64,000 bases of DNA from Nicotiana tabacum (Eukaryota; Streptophyta; Magnoliopsida; Solanales; Solanaceae): the NCBI RefSeq assembly GCF_000715075.1, contig NC_134093.1:98254826-98318825 (forward strand), in the 5' to 3' direction. The translations under genes and the position numbers were made by a program. Within the stretch, counting starts at the first letter, position 1; every line of letters starts with the position of its first letter. The notes beneath the pieces were generated by a model. It saw nothing but the letters and a program-made list of their open reading frames with translations, had not been told where the DNA came from and searched no databases. Below, in pieces: positions 47,401 to 59,890 of the stretch.

Positions 47401-48159
47401 CTATCCTTTCCTCCACATGCTATGATATTATTTGAGCGGGGTATTTGAGGAATTGAGCACATGCACCTACGGTTATTCTTTTCAGAAAATTTGAGGTTTG
47501 GTTGTAAATATTGGATTGTGTTGGGGTTTCATGTCAATAAAGTGGTTGTGTTTGAAGAGATAAGGTCATTGGTCCTAGAATGGGTACTATCAGGTTTGAT
47601 TACGACGTGTTTGGAAGAATAATTATAGAAACCGACTTAGACAATTAGCTATGGTACTTGTTGAATGAGAGAAAGCTCCATGACTTGTTGATTTGATAAG
47701 TGGTTATGAGATTCCGCGTGTTTCTTTCATTATCAGCAGTGTACGAAGGTTTTGGAACGAAGTTTTATTTGATATGGAGTTCAATACTGGTACCGGGTTA
47801 GTTTGAGTAGTTACTGTGATCGGGAATGGTGCTGCGAGTATGCGAGTTGTGTAGTATGTTATGTGATTATATCTGGGGTTATTGTTATGGCTTGATACAT
47901 CTTGTTCAGACTTATACAATGTGTAGATGGGAGACTCGGGTCTTGTAAGCAATTCTAGATGTTGGAAATTAGGTTCTAAGTTTTACGGACTAAGGTTAAG
48001 GTAATGACCTTCAATTATGTTGTGTTGTAAGGCCTATATGGAATAGGTGGTGTGGGATCACCCCCGGGTATGTGCATAGTAAGGTTGCACAATGATTTGA
48101 AGGTTTAGGAACAACTCTTGACACGTTCGAGGACGAACGTATGTTTAAGTGGGGGAGAA
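44471..48159 (+). other. Interior of gypsy family 2 element, non-coding
   Basis: The PBS is at 44473-44485. The rest is about 3.6 kb of mid-GC sequence without long open frames. The last bases (GTTCGAGGACGAACGTATGT, TTAAG, then a purine tract) resemble the pol 3' end of family 1 (FEDERMFK), the only sign of a coding ancestor. Tandem CACGTGAGTT-type repeats lie at 47253-47355. Confidence 0.7.
47253..47355 (+). repeat. Four units of CACGTGAGTTRTCCGTGCAG
   Basis: Copies at 47253-47272, 47274-47291, 47315-47333 and 47335-47355. Each outer copy can fold through GCACG/CGTGC. The same unit occurs once just upstream of the hairpin box in family 1 LTRs (5305-5325, 13493-13513, about 20854). Confidence 0.75.
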
Positions 48160-51100
48160 TGTAACGACCTGACTTGTCGGTTTGAACATTTACACTCCTT
48201 CCAACTATTTGAAGTCTTGAATAGCTTCATATGATGTATTATGACGCGTGTGAATCGTCGGTTCTGATTTTCATGTATTTCGGGATTAGTTCGGAAGAAT
48301 GACTTTTATGTTGGAAGCTTAAATGAAAAGGGTTGACCTGAGTTTGACTTTTGTGCAAACGACTCCGGAATGGAGTTTTGATGGTTCCAGTTACTCCGTA
48401 TGGTGATTTCAGACTAAGGAGTGTGTGTGGATACTTATTTTGAAGTATGTAGTTGAATTTGGCTTGAAATGGCGAAAGTAAGAAATTGAAGGTTTGGAAG
48501 TTTGATCGGGAATTGACTTTACTGATATCGGGGTCGGAATCCGATTCCGGAAATTGGAACATCTTCGTTATTTATGACTTATACGCAAAATTTGAAGTCA
48601 TTCAGGATTGATCTGGCACATTTCGACACAAGATATAGAAGTTGAAAATTTGGAAAATTTATTAGTTCGATTCGAGGTGCAATTTATAATTTCAACGTTG
48701 TTTGATGTAATTTGAGACCTCGAGTAAGTCCGTGTTATGTTACAGGACTTATTGGTATATTCGGATGAGGTCTTGAATGGCTCGAGTGAGTTTCAGGGTG
48801 GTTTCAGACTATTTCTAGGCCATTTTTAGTTGCTGGTTTCTGGCTACAGTAGTGTGAATGCGATCGCATAGAATTGGCCGTGATCGCGAAGAGAAAAATG
48901 GGAAAAATTGGTCTATGAATCGCGATCGCGGAAGGCTTTTCGCGATCACGTAGAAGGAAAATTCTACTGCACAAGGCTGATTTTGGAAGCTTATATCTCG
49001 CAATCTATAAGGAATTTAGAGATGATCCAAAACTGAAAGTTGTAGCCCTTGGTGTCTAGTTTTCAGAATATTAAACCATTTGTCATTTGGATTTTGTACA
49101 AAATGGTATGACCATTATACTAGAGACTTTCCGGAAGGGTTGGACAAGGGTGTTGGAAATTGTTAATCACGATCGCGGGGGAATGGCCGCGATCGCATAG
49201 AGTAAAAGTGTGCTGGAAAAATTTTGTGCTTCTCGATCGCGAAGCATTTTCCGCGATCGCATAGGGTAAATGACTAGGTAGCAGAATTTAAGTTCTTAAA
49301 ATGAGACATTTTTCATTTTTGACGATTTGGAGCTCGGGGAGAGGCAATTTTCGGGAGATTTTCAAGGAAAATATCGGGGTAAAAGTTCCTAACTTAATTT
49401 TGGTCAAATTACCCGAATATATTGTTGTTTGTAGCATTTAATTGTTGTTTTAAGTTGGAAAAATTGTGACAACCCTTAAGGTTTAATTGAGGATTTGAGG
49501 GTCGAGTTGATGTCGTAATTTGGTAAATTTGGTATGGTTGGACTCGTAATGGAATGTGTTATCGCATTTTGTAAGTTATGTCGGGTTCCGAGACGTGGAT
49601 CCCACTATATACTTTTCGAGTGGAGTTGAATTTTTTTATAAATTATTAAATTGTAAGCATTGGAGTGTATTTTGATTAATTTGTACGTTGTTTGACTCGT
49701 TTCGGATCATTTGGCTTGGAATTGAGGAGATAGGAAGGCGTTCAGAGATTGATACGCGCATAATGGATTTTTCCGAAGAATTGTTTAGCTTGCTCGGATT
49801 TGATTAAGTTTGTTCGAGGTAAGTAACACTTCTAAACTTGGAGCTAAGGGTGTGAACCCTAATTATACGTGTTGTGTGATTTGTTTGGAGATGACGCACA
49901 TGCTGGGTGATGGGCGTGTAGGCGTGCACCGTAGAAATTGTGACTCAGTCTGTTATGTCGAGTTGTGTTGTTAAGTAAATTGTTATTTTCCATGTATTTT
50001 TCCATGTCTTAGAGAAACGGAGTTGTGACTCATGTTAGAAATCATGCGTAGGCTTATGCTGGTATTATTGAGACCCACTGAGGTCATTTTTGTTGTTGAG
50101 TAAGTTGCTTAAATTGAAATTACATACCTAATCATATTCATTCATTTCATATCATATCTCAGTCTTTGTTGCTATTTATTAATACACCATATCATCATTA
50201 TTGGGCTGATTTTCATGACATTGTGAGCCCGAGAGACTGGAGAGAGATTGGTGACTGAGTGAGGCCGAGGGCATGATTGTGAGGATATTTATGGGATCGG
50301 GTTGCACCCCGCAGCTGGCCAGATTGAATTATTATAGCGCTTGGGCTGAAGGAGCCCCTCCGGAGTCTGCACTCCCCACAGTGAACGCAGTGGATATTAT
50401 ATTTGGGATGGAGTTCCCTGGGCATGGAGTTGCCATATATATTCACTTTTGGGATGGAGTTCCCTGGCATGTAGTTGTCCTATACATTATATTTGGGATG
50501 GAGTTCCTTGGGCATGGAGTTGCCCTATATATTTATATTTGGGATGGAGTTCCCTGGGCTGGATTGGCCTGTATAATACTGAGTGACTGAATGTTAGTTA
50601 TTATGTATATATTTGGGATGGATCTTCCATGGGTTGGATTGACCATATACAGTACTGAGTGATTGAGTACTCTGAGAGTGTGAGTATATGAGTTCATCAA
50701 TGTGCTGAATTGCATTAGACATGCATATTTGATATGTAGGCATAGAGAAGTACTTTTCCTCATGCCATATGATAATGAGATTTCGTATCTGTCGTTAACG
50801 TTTTTGAGAAAAATCCCAGATTTCGGACTTACTCATATTTTTGGTGATTCTCGACAAAAGATTTGAGTTTTACTATTATACTTGAAAAGAAAATATTTAT
50901 TTTTCGGAATTGTATACGAGCTGAGCATTTTATTATTGAGTTATTTCTTGTACTAACTTTATTATATTGTTGTGAACTGTTGCTGGTTAATGGAGTTGGA
51001 CTCTGACCTTTGTCCCAACTCGTCACTACTTTCAACCTAAGGTTAAGTTTGTTACTTATTGAGTACATGGGGTCGTTTGTACTCATACTACACTTCTACA

Positions 51101-51432
51101 CCTTGCGTGCAGATTTTGGATGTTGATGTTGCTGTACATGGTGGGAGCTAGCATTGAAGATGTACCTGTGATCCAGTCACAGCTTCCTCTTGTTCTAGGT
51201 AGCTTTAGAATTTTTTTAAAAATCTATTCATGTATATTTCAAACAGATGACATATTTTATTTCACACCAGTTTTGTAAATTGTAATCTTAGAAACTCATG
51301 ATTTTTACTATCAGTCCTTAGAGAGTATATTAGAGTCAGTTAAATATTAATTGAATCGGATTGTTGTTATTTGGCTTACCTAGAGGGTGAGGTTAGGTGC
51401 CATCACGGCTAGTTGGATTTTAGGTCATGACA
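48160..51432 (+). repeat. Gypsy family 2 right LTR (3273 bp)
   Basis: It starts TGTAACGACCTGACTTGTCGG and ends GGTCATGACA. Module order is as in the left LTR, with a GCGATCGC block at about 48858-49262, a GAGGTAAGTAAC donor-like site at about 49815, hairpin box 50343-50366, and ~48-bp units at about 50400-50640. It is longer than the left copy mainly by indels in the repeats. Confidence 0.88.
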
Positions 51433-51437
51433 ATGAT

Positions 51438-51989
51438 GGAAGGAATTAACGGACAAAGGGCATTAATAGTTTAATGCCTCATTTATTTGTACTTAATGGG
51501 GGTCTGAATCTTAATCATTCAAATCTCAAACATTAAGTGTGTTTGTTTTTTAGATCTTAATTTTAAATTTTAATCATTCAGATCTTAATCATAAAGTGTA
51601 TTATTATTTTTTATTTCACAACCACTTAATGGATCTGAATATATCTAATGATTAAGATCTATAGCAATGACTGATTTAATTAAGATGCTATCATCCACAT
51701 TCACTACTAATCGCTGCTACCGCCCACAATTATCAACTACCACCATGCACCACCCACCTCCACCATGCTCAACCATAACCACCACTACCCACTACCAGCA
51801 TCCTCAACCATTGCTGTCATTGCCCACCATTATCGATTACCACCACCCCACCATTATTCGGCTACCACCCCCTTCATTATTAACTACCACCACCCAACAA
51901 CCCCACCACCACCATCCTCAACCAAAACTCCACCCACCTCAACTACCACTACCAACCAGCACTACCATCATCAACCGTCGTCACCCACC
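51438..51989. other. Intergenic block: ATCTTAATCATT motifs, then CCACCA-rich tract
   Basis: 51480-51665 has several TTAATCATTCAGATCT-type strings in both orientations, which suggests the end of a DNA transposon without defined limits. 51700-51980 is a low-complexity CCACCA-rich tract. The 120- and 136-codon open frames over it are compositional. Confidence 0.5.
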
Positions 51990-54015
51990 ATTGAGGGCAT
52001 CTTGGGGGAAAGCCGCATCTGTGAGGTAGCTTCTGCAGAAGTGGAGCCGCATAAGCGTAAGGAGTTCCGCAGATGCGAAAAATCGACTAGACAGAATATA
52101 TATGCTACCCAATGCAGGATTTGCTTATTTCATCTCATTTTTCTCTCTTGGAGCCGACTTTGGGGCGATTTTTGAGAGCTATTCCATCCATCTCTTGGGG
52201 GTAAGTGTTTCTAAATCACTTTTGATTATATTTTATGAACACATATGGAATTTTAACATGAAAATTAGTAAAAATTGGGAGATTTTGAAAGAAACCTAGA
52301 ATTTGGTATTTTCAATTTTTGACCACGAAATTGGACATGAAATTGGGAATAAATTTTATATTTGAGTTCGTAATGTTATAGGTAATGATTATCTTCGAAA
52401 TTTTTTGAAATTCGGGCACGTGGGCCTGAGGGTTGACTTTATTTACTTTTCAAACGGAGTTGAAAATTATTATAAATTGATTTATTATGGGTAATACAAT
52501 ATATATTTATGGATTTGCACATTTATTTGATTAGTTTTGGAGATACATGCATTAATTTGAGGTGTTTGGTCGCTTATGAAATTTCGGAGCGAGGTAAGTC
52601 TCTTGTCTAACTCTGTGAGGAGGAAACTACCCCAGGTGATGTATTTGATATGTGCTACTTGTTGAGGGGCTACGTACGCACGAGGTGACGAAAGTCCGTA
52701 CGTAGCTAAATTCATATTATTGTCCGGGTAGACTTAGGTTCACACCATGCTATAACTGTACTATTTGAGTTGTCCCTTGCCTATTCAATTTCTTTATTTT
52801 ATATTATGACTTGAGACTAGACTTTTGTAGAGAGATAGACTTGCTATTGTAGAGATTTAACGGGCTTTATGATTAGCCGCAGAATAATTGTACTCCTCTT
52901 ACGAATTTCTCCCTTAAGGTTCATAACTTGCACGTTTATTCGTGAATGGGGTCAAGGACCCGTTAAGGATTCTTATTCTAATGGGATCGGGCCGTTCGTC
53001 TCGACAGTATAATAGATACATCTATTGTTTGTGCCGTTCGACCCTCGGCAGTGCGCACATTATGATGGGATCGAGCCGTTCGCCTGGGCAGGATTTTGTA
53101 TCACATTCTCATGGGAGCGGGCCGTTCGCCTCGGTAATATAATAGATGTATCTATGGTTCGTGCCGTTCGACCCTCGACAGTACACATATTATGATGGGA
53201 TCGGGCCGTACGCCTCGGTATTTATATAAAATACTCTTATGAAATCATGCGTAATATTTGACAATAAGCCAGTGTATTTGTGAGTTTTCTTGATTTGAAC
53301 TGTGACGACCTATCTGGTGAGGTCCATTATATATATACACACTCCAATTGAGGAGGTAACTCCTTAGTGAGAGCTTGAGTTTTACCGTTCAGAGGAGAAT
53401 TGTACCTCCTATTTATATTTGTTCATACCGTTTATCTGCTCTGCCCCATATTTATTTACTTCTTACTGTACCTGTCTTATTGGATTACTAGTAAGTGTCG
53501 ATGTCGACCCCTCGTCACTACTTCTCTGGGGTTAGGCTAGATTCTTACTGGGTATGCGTTGATTTACGTACTCATGCTACACTTGCTGCACTTATTGTGC
53601 AGGTATATATATGTTTCTGGAGGTCCTCTAGGCGCAGAGGCGCGACATTTGCAGGGACTTTAAGGTAAGCTGCATTCCATGTTACGATCCGCAGCATACA
53701 AAGTCTCCATTAGAGTTATTTATATTCTCCTGTCTAACTTGTATTCGAGACAGATGTTGTATTTTATTATATTTCCTAGTTAATGCTCATGCACTTGTGA
53801 CACTGGGTTTTGGGGGTTCGTACTGGTTGTTCGTTATTGTGGGTCACGTAATTATTATCATTTTACCCTGTAAATTCTATTTTACACTTTTATTTAATGG
53901 AGATTATGATTTCGAAATTAATAAAATGAGTAATTAAGTTGATCAATCACTGTTGGCTTGTCTGGCGGCGACGTTAGGCACCATCACGACTTTTAGTGGA
54001 TTTTGGGTTGTGACA
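51990..54015 (+). repeat. 5'-truncated gypsy LTR fragment (family 4)
   Basis: It lacks the TGTAACGACC start. It keeps a GCAGATGCG-type segment, a GTAAGT at 52201, GAGGTAAGT near 52590, tandem units (GGGATCGGGCCGTTCGYCTC...) at about 52975-53225, and the end GGTTGTGACA. The next bases AATGGTAT are a remnant of a PBS, so this was a 5' LTR whose interior was lost. The hairpin box of families 1-3 is absent. Confidence 0.75.
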
Positions 54016-55056
54016 AATGGTATATGGACAAAGGGTACACTAATGGTTTACTCCACGCTCTAGGGGACATTTATGGTGTAAGGATGAAATTCAAATCTCT
54101 TATGTAACATAAGTGGTGTAAGGGTACACTAATGGTTTACTCCACTCCTTTCCTTGTAGTTTTGGAACTTTTGGAGTAATCCACAGGTTGGGGTAGCTGC
54201 CTAACCCCACCTCACTATGATGGATTTGACAAAAAAAGTAAATTATAAATTTATTATTTATAAAATTAATAGGTAATTTACTTAATAAATGAACTTAATA
54301 GATGAATATTGGTTTTGAGGTAATCATTATATAACTCAAGTGAACCAACGAGTTAGGCTATTTGGCCTCAAGATGAGTCCAAACTTGAACTAGGCAAGCT
54401 TTAACTGTATTTTAATCGAGCGAGTCAAACTGTGGTCAAAATTAAGCTGGAGCAGACAAAAAATACAGACAAAGCGAGCCAAACCAGCTAGAGCTCGAAT
54501 CTATGTCCTATCCTCCTCCTAATGTTTGTCTAACTACATTTAATCTTAGTAAATTCATGTGTACTTTTACTATATTATCCTCCAAAAATGTCAAGAAAAA
54601 TATATACCAAGTTAGGATAACTGGATAATTACATGGTTTGACGATTCATAATCAGTCTTTGCAATTTACAATACGTCAATTGAGCTTGATAACGAATCAT
54701 GGATGTTCATTTCACGATACAAATATTTAATTTCTAATCATTTCGTGTGTGCTACAGTTAATAAAGGTCTTAAATAGCAAAATCTTAACTCACTAGTTTC
54801 ATGTCGTTTAATTGGACACCAACTTAAGATCCATCACTCATTAATCATTATTAGTGTATATGTTATTCCATCAGAGTTTAAAAGTGGCACTTATATCTAA
54901 TTTAATTAAGAGGTAAGGCCAAAGATTGAAGTCGCCATTGGTATAATAACAAAAATGATGATATCTTTCACCTCCCACCCCTAAAAATTTGATCTTCTAA
55001 ACTAGTAATATTTAGAGTTTGTTTGCTACATTGTACTTGTGCTTGCTAAGTTTCTT
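54016..55056. other. Intergenic DNA
   Basis: No gene recognised. The string GGTACACTAATGGTTTACTCCAC occurs twice near the left edge (54026 and 54126), about 100 bases apart. The rest is AT-rich. Confidence 0.5.
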
Positions 55057-55452
55057 TGTCACGACCCAAAATCCACTATAGGTCGTGATAGCGCCTAACA
55101 CTGCCGTCAGGCAAACCAACCTTAATTCATCAATTTATTTACTTATTTATTACTCTCGAGATCAAAATCTCTATTACTTAAATAGTATAAAATAAAATTT
55201 ACAAGGGAAAAATGATAATAACTACGTGATCTACAATAACGATCAACCAGCAGAAACCCCCAAAATCCGGTGTCACAAGTGCATGAGTAATTTCTAAGGA
55301 GTACAATATTAACACAACGTCTGTCCCGAATATAATAAGACAGAATAAAATAAATAGTACAATGGAGATTCGGTGGATTGCGATGCGTAGCCTGGAATGC
55401 AGCTCACATAAAGTTTCCTCAACAGGTGCGCCTACGCGCCAAGGCGGTCATC
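55057..55452 (-). repeat. Inverted 3' end of a family 4 LTR, cut by gypsy C
   Basis: The reverse complement matches 53620-54015 closely (TGCACTTGTGACACCGGATT and GTTAGGCGCTATCACGACC; end GGGTCGTGACA). It stops where the next element begins at 55453, so that element inserted into this LTR. The remainder would lie beyond 64000. Confidence 0.75.
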
Positions 55453-58365
55453 TATAACGACCCGACCGATCTTTTTGAGTGTATTAGCCCCGATCCCCTA
55501 TTTATTATTTTTTCCGTATCTGTTTCTGCTTATGTGACTTGCCGGGAGGTCTTGTTTTTGGTTTCGGAGTGATTTGGGACACTTAGTCCCTAAAACAGAA
55601 ACTTAAGTCTTAGGATTTTGACTTTAGTCAGAATTGTATGAAGACGACTCCGGAATGGAGTTCCGTCGGTTCCGTTAGCTCCGTTGGGTGATTTTGAACT
55701 TAGGAGCGTGTGCACACTGTAAATTTGAGGTCTGCAGCTAATTTAGGCTTGAAATGACGAAAATTAAATTTTTGGAAAGTTTGACCGGAGGGTTGACTTT
55801 TTGATATCGGGGTCGGATTCCGCTTCCGGAAGTTGGAGTAGGCCCTAATGTTGAATATGACTTATGTGAAAAATTTGAGGTCAATTGGACGTGGTTTGGT
55901 AGATTTTGGCGCCGTTTGTGGAATTTGAAAGTTTAGAAGTTCATTAGGCTTAAATCCGAGTGTAATTTGTGTTTTTGTTGTTGTTCGACGTGTTTTGAGG
56001 GCTCGCCTAAGTTCGTGTTGTATTTTAGGACTTGTTTGTATATTTGGTTGAGGTCCCGGGGGCCTCAGATGTGTTTCAGATGCTTAACGTATCGAAATTT
56101 GGACTTGTACAATTGCTGAGTTTCTGCTGTTTTGGTGTTTTGCACCTGCGAGTGGGGAACCGCAAGTGTGGACACGCACGTGCGTTAAGCCAAGCGCAAA
56201 AGCGGGGGTTGAGGAGATGGTCAGGAGTCGTAGGTGCAAGGGGATTTCCGCATCTGCGAACCCGTAGATGCGCTTGAAGCTCTGCAGATGCGGAGTGTGA
56301 GCTGGAGGGGTGAACGCAGAAGCGGACCATTGTCCGCAGGCGAGCACATACAGGTGCGTCCTCTTTATCGCAGATGTGGACCCAGCCCTTTAAGTCATTT
56401 CCGCACCTGCGAGGTAAATACCGCAGGTGCAACACTGTGTCCGCAGATGCGGTAGAACTAGGCAGAAAATGGGATTTTGAGGGTTTGATTTCCATTTCGA
56501 TTTTGGAACTTTGAGAGCTCGGTGTGAGGCGATATTTTGAGGTTTCTTCAAGAAGATTGTTAAGGTAAGTGATTCTTATTCGGAGTGGACTATATTTCAT
56601 GAATCTATTGCTATTTTCATCATCTAACTAGGGATTTAAGTCGAAAATATGGGGAAAAATGGTAGAAACTTCATAGACTAAAATTTCGAGTGTTAGAAGG
56701 TGATTTGAGGTTGGATTCGAGTAATTCTTGTATGGATAGACTCGTGAGTGGATAGGTGTTCATATTTTGTGACTTTTGTCGGATTTTGAGACATGGGTCC
56801 GGGGTCGGTTTGAGCCTATTTCGGATTTTGGCTTATAATTTCGTATTTTTCTTGTGGAATTGATTCTTTTAGCCTATATTAATTATATCGTACTGCTTGT
56901 GGCTAGATTCAGGGTGTTTGGAGATTGATTCGAGGGGCAAAGGCATTACAGAGTAGGATTTTGCGCGATTTGAGGTAAGTAACAGTTTAAATCTGGTCCT
57001 GAGGGTGTGAAACCCCGAATTATTGTTATGATGTGACTATTTTGGAGGTGATGCACATGCTAGGTGACGAGCGCGTGGGCGTGCACCGTGAGGGATTGTG
57101 ACTTGGTCTGTCCCGTGAGACTGTAAAGTCAAATAGCCTATTGTTAATTACCTGTTCTCTCTGTGTTATAGAAATTTGAGTGTAAATCATGTTAGAAATC
57201 ATGCTTAGGCTATGTGATAGGTACTGTTGGGACCCTCAGAGGCCGCGTACTTGTTGAAGTATTTGCTAATTGCTGTCTTGTACTCAGTCATGGTTTTACT
57301 TGCGCATCATATCTCAGTCTCTTCTTGATTCTTCTTGATACACTATGTCATTTTTGTTTGGGCTGATCTTTATGTTTGCCGAGCTGTGAGCTATATCTAT
57401 GTATATGGATCGGGTTGCATACCGTAACGAGCCTTAGGGCTGTATATATGGATCGGGTTACAGGATGTATATATAGATCGGGTTGCACGCCGCAACGAGC
57501 CTCAGGGCTGTATGTATATATGGATCGGGTTGCACGCCGCAACGAGCCTTATGGCTATTTATATGGGATTGGGCTGCATGCCGCAAACGATATAGCGCTT
57601 GGGCTGAAGGAGCCCCTCCGGAGACTGCACACCCCTAGTGAGCGCAGGTACCTATTGAGTGTGAGTATTGGAGGCTGAGAGCCGAGTGATTGAGCTGTTG
57701 TGACGAGTTGAGTGTATGTTGCCCTGAGAGCCTGTACTTGTTTTTCATTTGTTGATGCACTTAGTTGCTATCTGTTATTGTTGTGAAATTTCTGAAAGAT
57801 TCTATACCCGAATTACCTGTACTGTAACTGTGTAAACTGATTTGACTTGAACTGCCAGATTTGAAAGCATGTCTATTCTTTAATGGAATTATTGAAAATG
57901 AAATGTATTTGTATAGCTCGTCACTACCTTCTCAGTTCCTTATTTATTTCTGTTACTTGCTGAGTTGGTTGTACTCATGCTACACTTTGCACTTCATGTA
58001 CAAATCTAGGTGTGTTTGATCACGGAGGTCATTGAGTTCATGCGCGATCAAGTACCGGAGACTACGAGGTAGATGCCGACGTCCGCAGACCTTGTATCTC
58101 CTTCTATGCTTTCTTTCTTTTCTGTATTGATACTTAGACACTGTTTGTATTAGACTGGATATCTAGATGCTCATGACTCAGTGACACCCCGATGTCGGGC
58201 TATTTTTCTGCACTTATGCTTTGGGTTTTACCCCGTTTTTATGAAAGACTCCGGTTATTTTAAATATATTCATTTTTGATAAATGTTGAAAGTGTTTTGG
58301 AGATGTCGGCTTGCCTAGTATCACGATAGGCGCCATCATGACGGGTTAGGTTTTAGGTCGTGACA
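55453..58365 (+). repeat. Gypsy family 3 left LTR (2913 bp)
   Basis: It starts TATAACGACCC (TG changed to TA; the right LTR has TGTAACGACCC) and ends GGTCGTGACA. Modules: CGCAGATGCGG-type repeats (about 56140-56455), GTAAGT at 56565-56570, GAGGTAAGTAAC near 56973, ~43-bp units with GGATCGGGTTGCACGCCGCA (about 57400-57590), and hairpin box 57601-57622. Confidence 0.88.
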
Positions 58366-58367
58366 AG

Positions 58368-58381
58368 TTGGTATCAGAGCC
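58368..58381 (+). other. Primer binding site, gypsy copy C
   Basis: TTGGTATCAGAGCC begins two bases after the LTR end, and matches the site in copy A exactly. Confidence 0.82.
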
Positions 58382-58479
58382 TAGGTTACATAGGTCTCAC
58401 GAGTCATGAGCAGGATTAGTAAAGCCTTGCGGATTGGTACGGAGACGTCTATACTTATCTTCGAGAGGCTGTCCAACCC

Positions 58480-59890
58480 TTAGGCCGTGAGAGGCCGAGG
58501 TTGCGGTAGGGGCAGAGGTGCAATCCGCACAGCAGATGGGGAAGTACCTGCAGACCCACCAGTTGCCCCAGTTCAAGAGCATGTATCAGTTGTGGATGAG
58601 CCCGTGGGACCAGCTCAGGCACCACCTGTGCCTATTGTGATTCCAAACCTTTAGGAGGCCTTAGCTCAGATTCTGACCGCATGTACCAGTCTTGCTCAAG
58701 AGGTATCTGTTCCGGCCGCAACAACCACTTCTCAGGCCGGGCGAGGCGCTCAGACTCTCGCTGCCCGCTTATCAGAGCAGGTGGTACAGGGATTCTAGAC
58801 ACCGGGGGCACCACCAGCCCAACCAGTTATCGTTGCTCAGGATTATGTGGTTCCTGCTATGCCCGAGGATGAGCAGCGTAGATTGGAGAGGTTTGGGAGG
58901 CTCCAGCCTCCATCTTTCAGTAGTGCAGAGGGAGAGGATGCACATGGTTTCTTGGACAGGTGTCAGAGGATACTCCGTACGACAGCTATTCTGGAGACCA
59001 GTGGGGACTCGTTCACTAGTTTTTAGTTCTTTGGGGTTGCCTTCAGTTAGTTGGAGTCTTACGAGAAGCATAGGCCGGTCGACGCAACACCCCTTACATG
59101 GAGGCAGAACTCCGTTCTTTTCCTGGAGAAGTTCGTGCCTCAGTCCTGCAGAGGGAAGTTGCGCAGGCAGTTCGAGCAGCTTCGTCAGGGTGATATGTCC
59201 GTGACGCAGTATGAGATGAGGTTTTCTGAGTTGGCCCGTCATGCTATCTGGTTGGTTCCCACAGACAGAGAGAGGATCAAGAGGTTCATAGATGGCCTCA
59301 CTTTTCAGCTACGATTGCTTATGACTAGAGAGAGAGAGAGAGTGTATGGTGCTACTTTTGATGAGGTTATCGATATTGCTCGTCATATTGAGATGGTTCG
59401 CAGCCAGGAGTGGGTTGAGATATAGGCCAAGAGGCCTCTTGGACAGGGTGGATTTAGTGGTGTTCCTTCTAGGGGCAGTTCCACCACGATAGAGGTCGTC
59501 CTTTTAGACATGATCAGACGGCTCGCCCAGTTCACTGTGGTGCACCATCTGGCCATGGTTCACACAGCTATCAGCAGGGCCATTCATCTCTCAATGCTCT
59601 CCAAGCTCAGAGTTCGTCCCATGCTCCATCGGGTTAGGGCTCGTCTATGCCAGGTCCTTCTACCAGTTATCCCGGTGCTCGGGGCTCCCTTCAGTCCCTA
59701 GCACCAGGGAGTTGCTATGAGTGTGGAAAGTTTGGCCACATTAGGAGACATTGTCCTCGCCTTACGGGAGGTCCGACTCAGCAGAGGAGCCAGTCTATGA
59801 CATCAACACCAGTTTCCTCACCACCCGCTCAGCCAGCTCGGGGTAGAGCCCGGTCAGCTAGGGGTCGCCCGAGAGGGGGAGGCTGATCAG
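58480..59890 (+). pseudogene. Gag of gypsy copy C (start codon lost)
   Basis: The segment corresponding to the gag ATG and its acceptor-like CAG is deleted: the leader jumps at ACCCTTAGG (about 58479) straight into the Arg/Gly-rich region. The Gag core is readable ([42 protein letters not shown]). The zinc knuckle at 59713-59754 (CYECGKFGHIRRHC) is intact. Stops near 58797, 59024 and 59423, a short (AGAG)n expansion near 59330 and frameshifts around 59470 and 59690 break it. Gag would form the particle; this copy cannot be translated normally. Confidence 0.86.

Larger units (their letters stand above)
41296..51432 (+). mobile_element. Complete non-autonomous gypsy-type LTR element (family 2)
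   Basis: Two LTRs (41296-44470 and 48160-51432) enclose a 3.69-kb interior. The 5-bp target duplication ATGAT is perfect (41291-41295 and 51433-51437), so the element inserted as a unit. A PBS-like TTGGTATCAGATC is at 44473, and a polypurine tract (AAGTGGGGGAGAA) precedes the right LTR. The interior has no recognisable gag, protease, RT or integrase motif in any frame. It would have to be mobilised by another element. Confidence 0.88.

Noticed and set aside
51667..52175. 120- and 136-codon Pro/His/Thr-rich frames
   Set aside because: Low-complexity CCACCA tract; no domain, and both frames are open for compositional reasons.
56032..56600. Frames of 73-174 codons in the family 3 LTR
   Set aside because: They span the CGCAGATGCGG repeat block on both strands and have no protein-family features.
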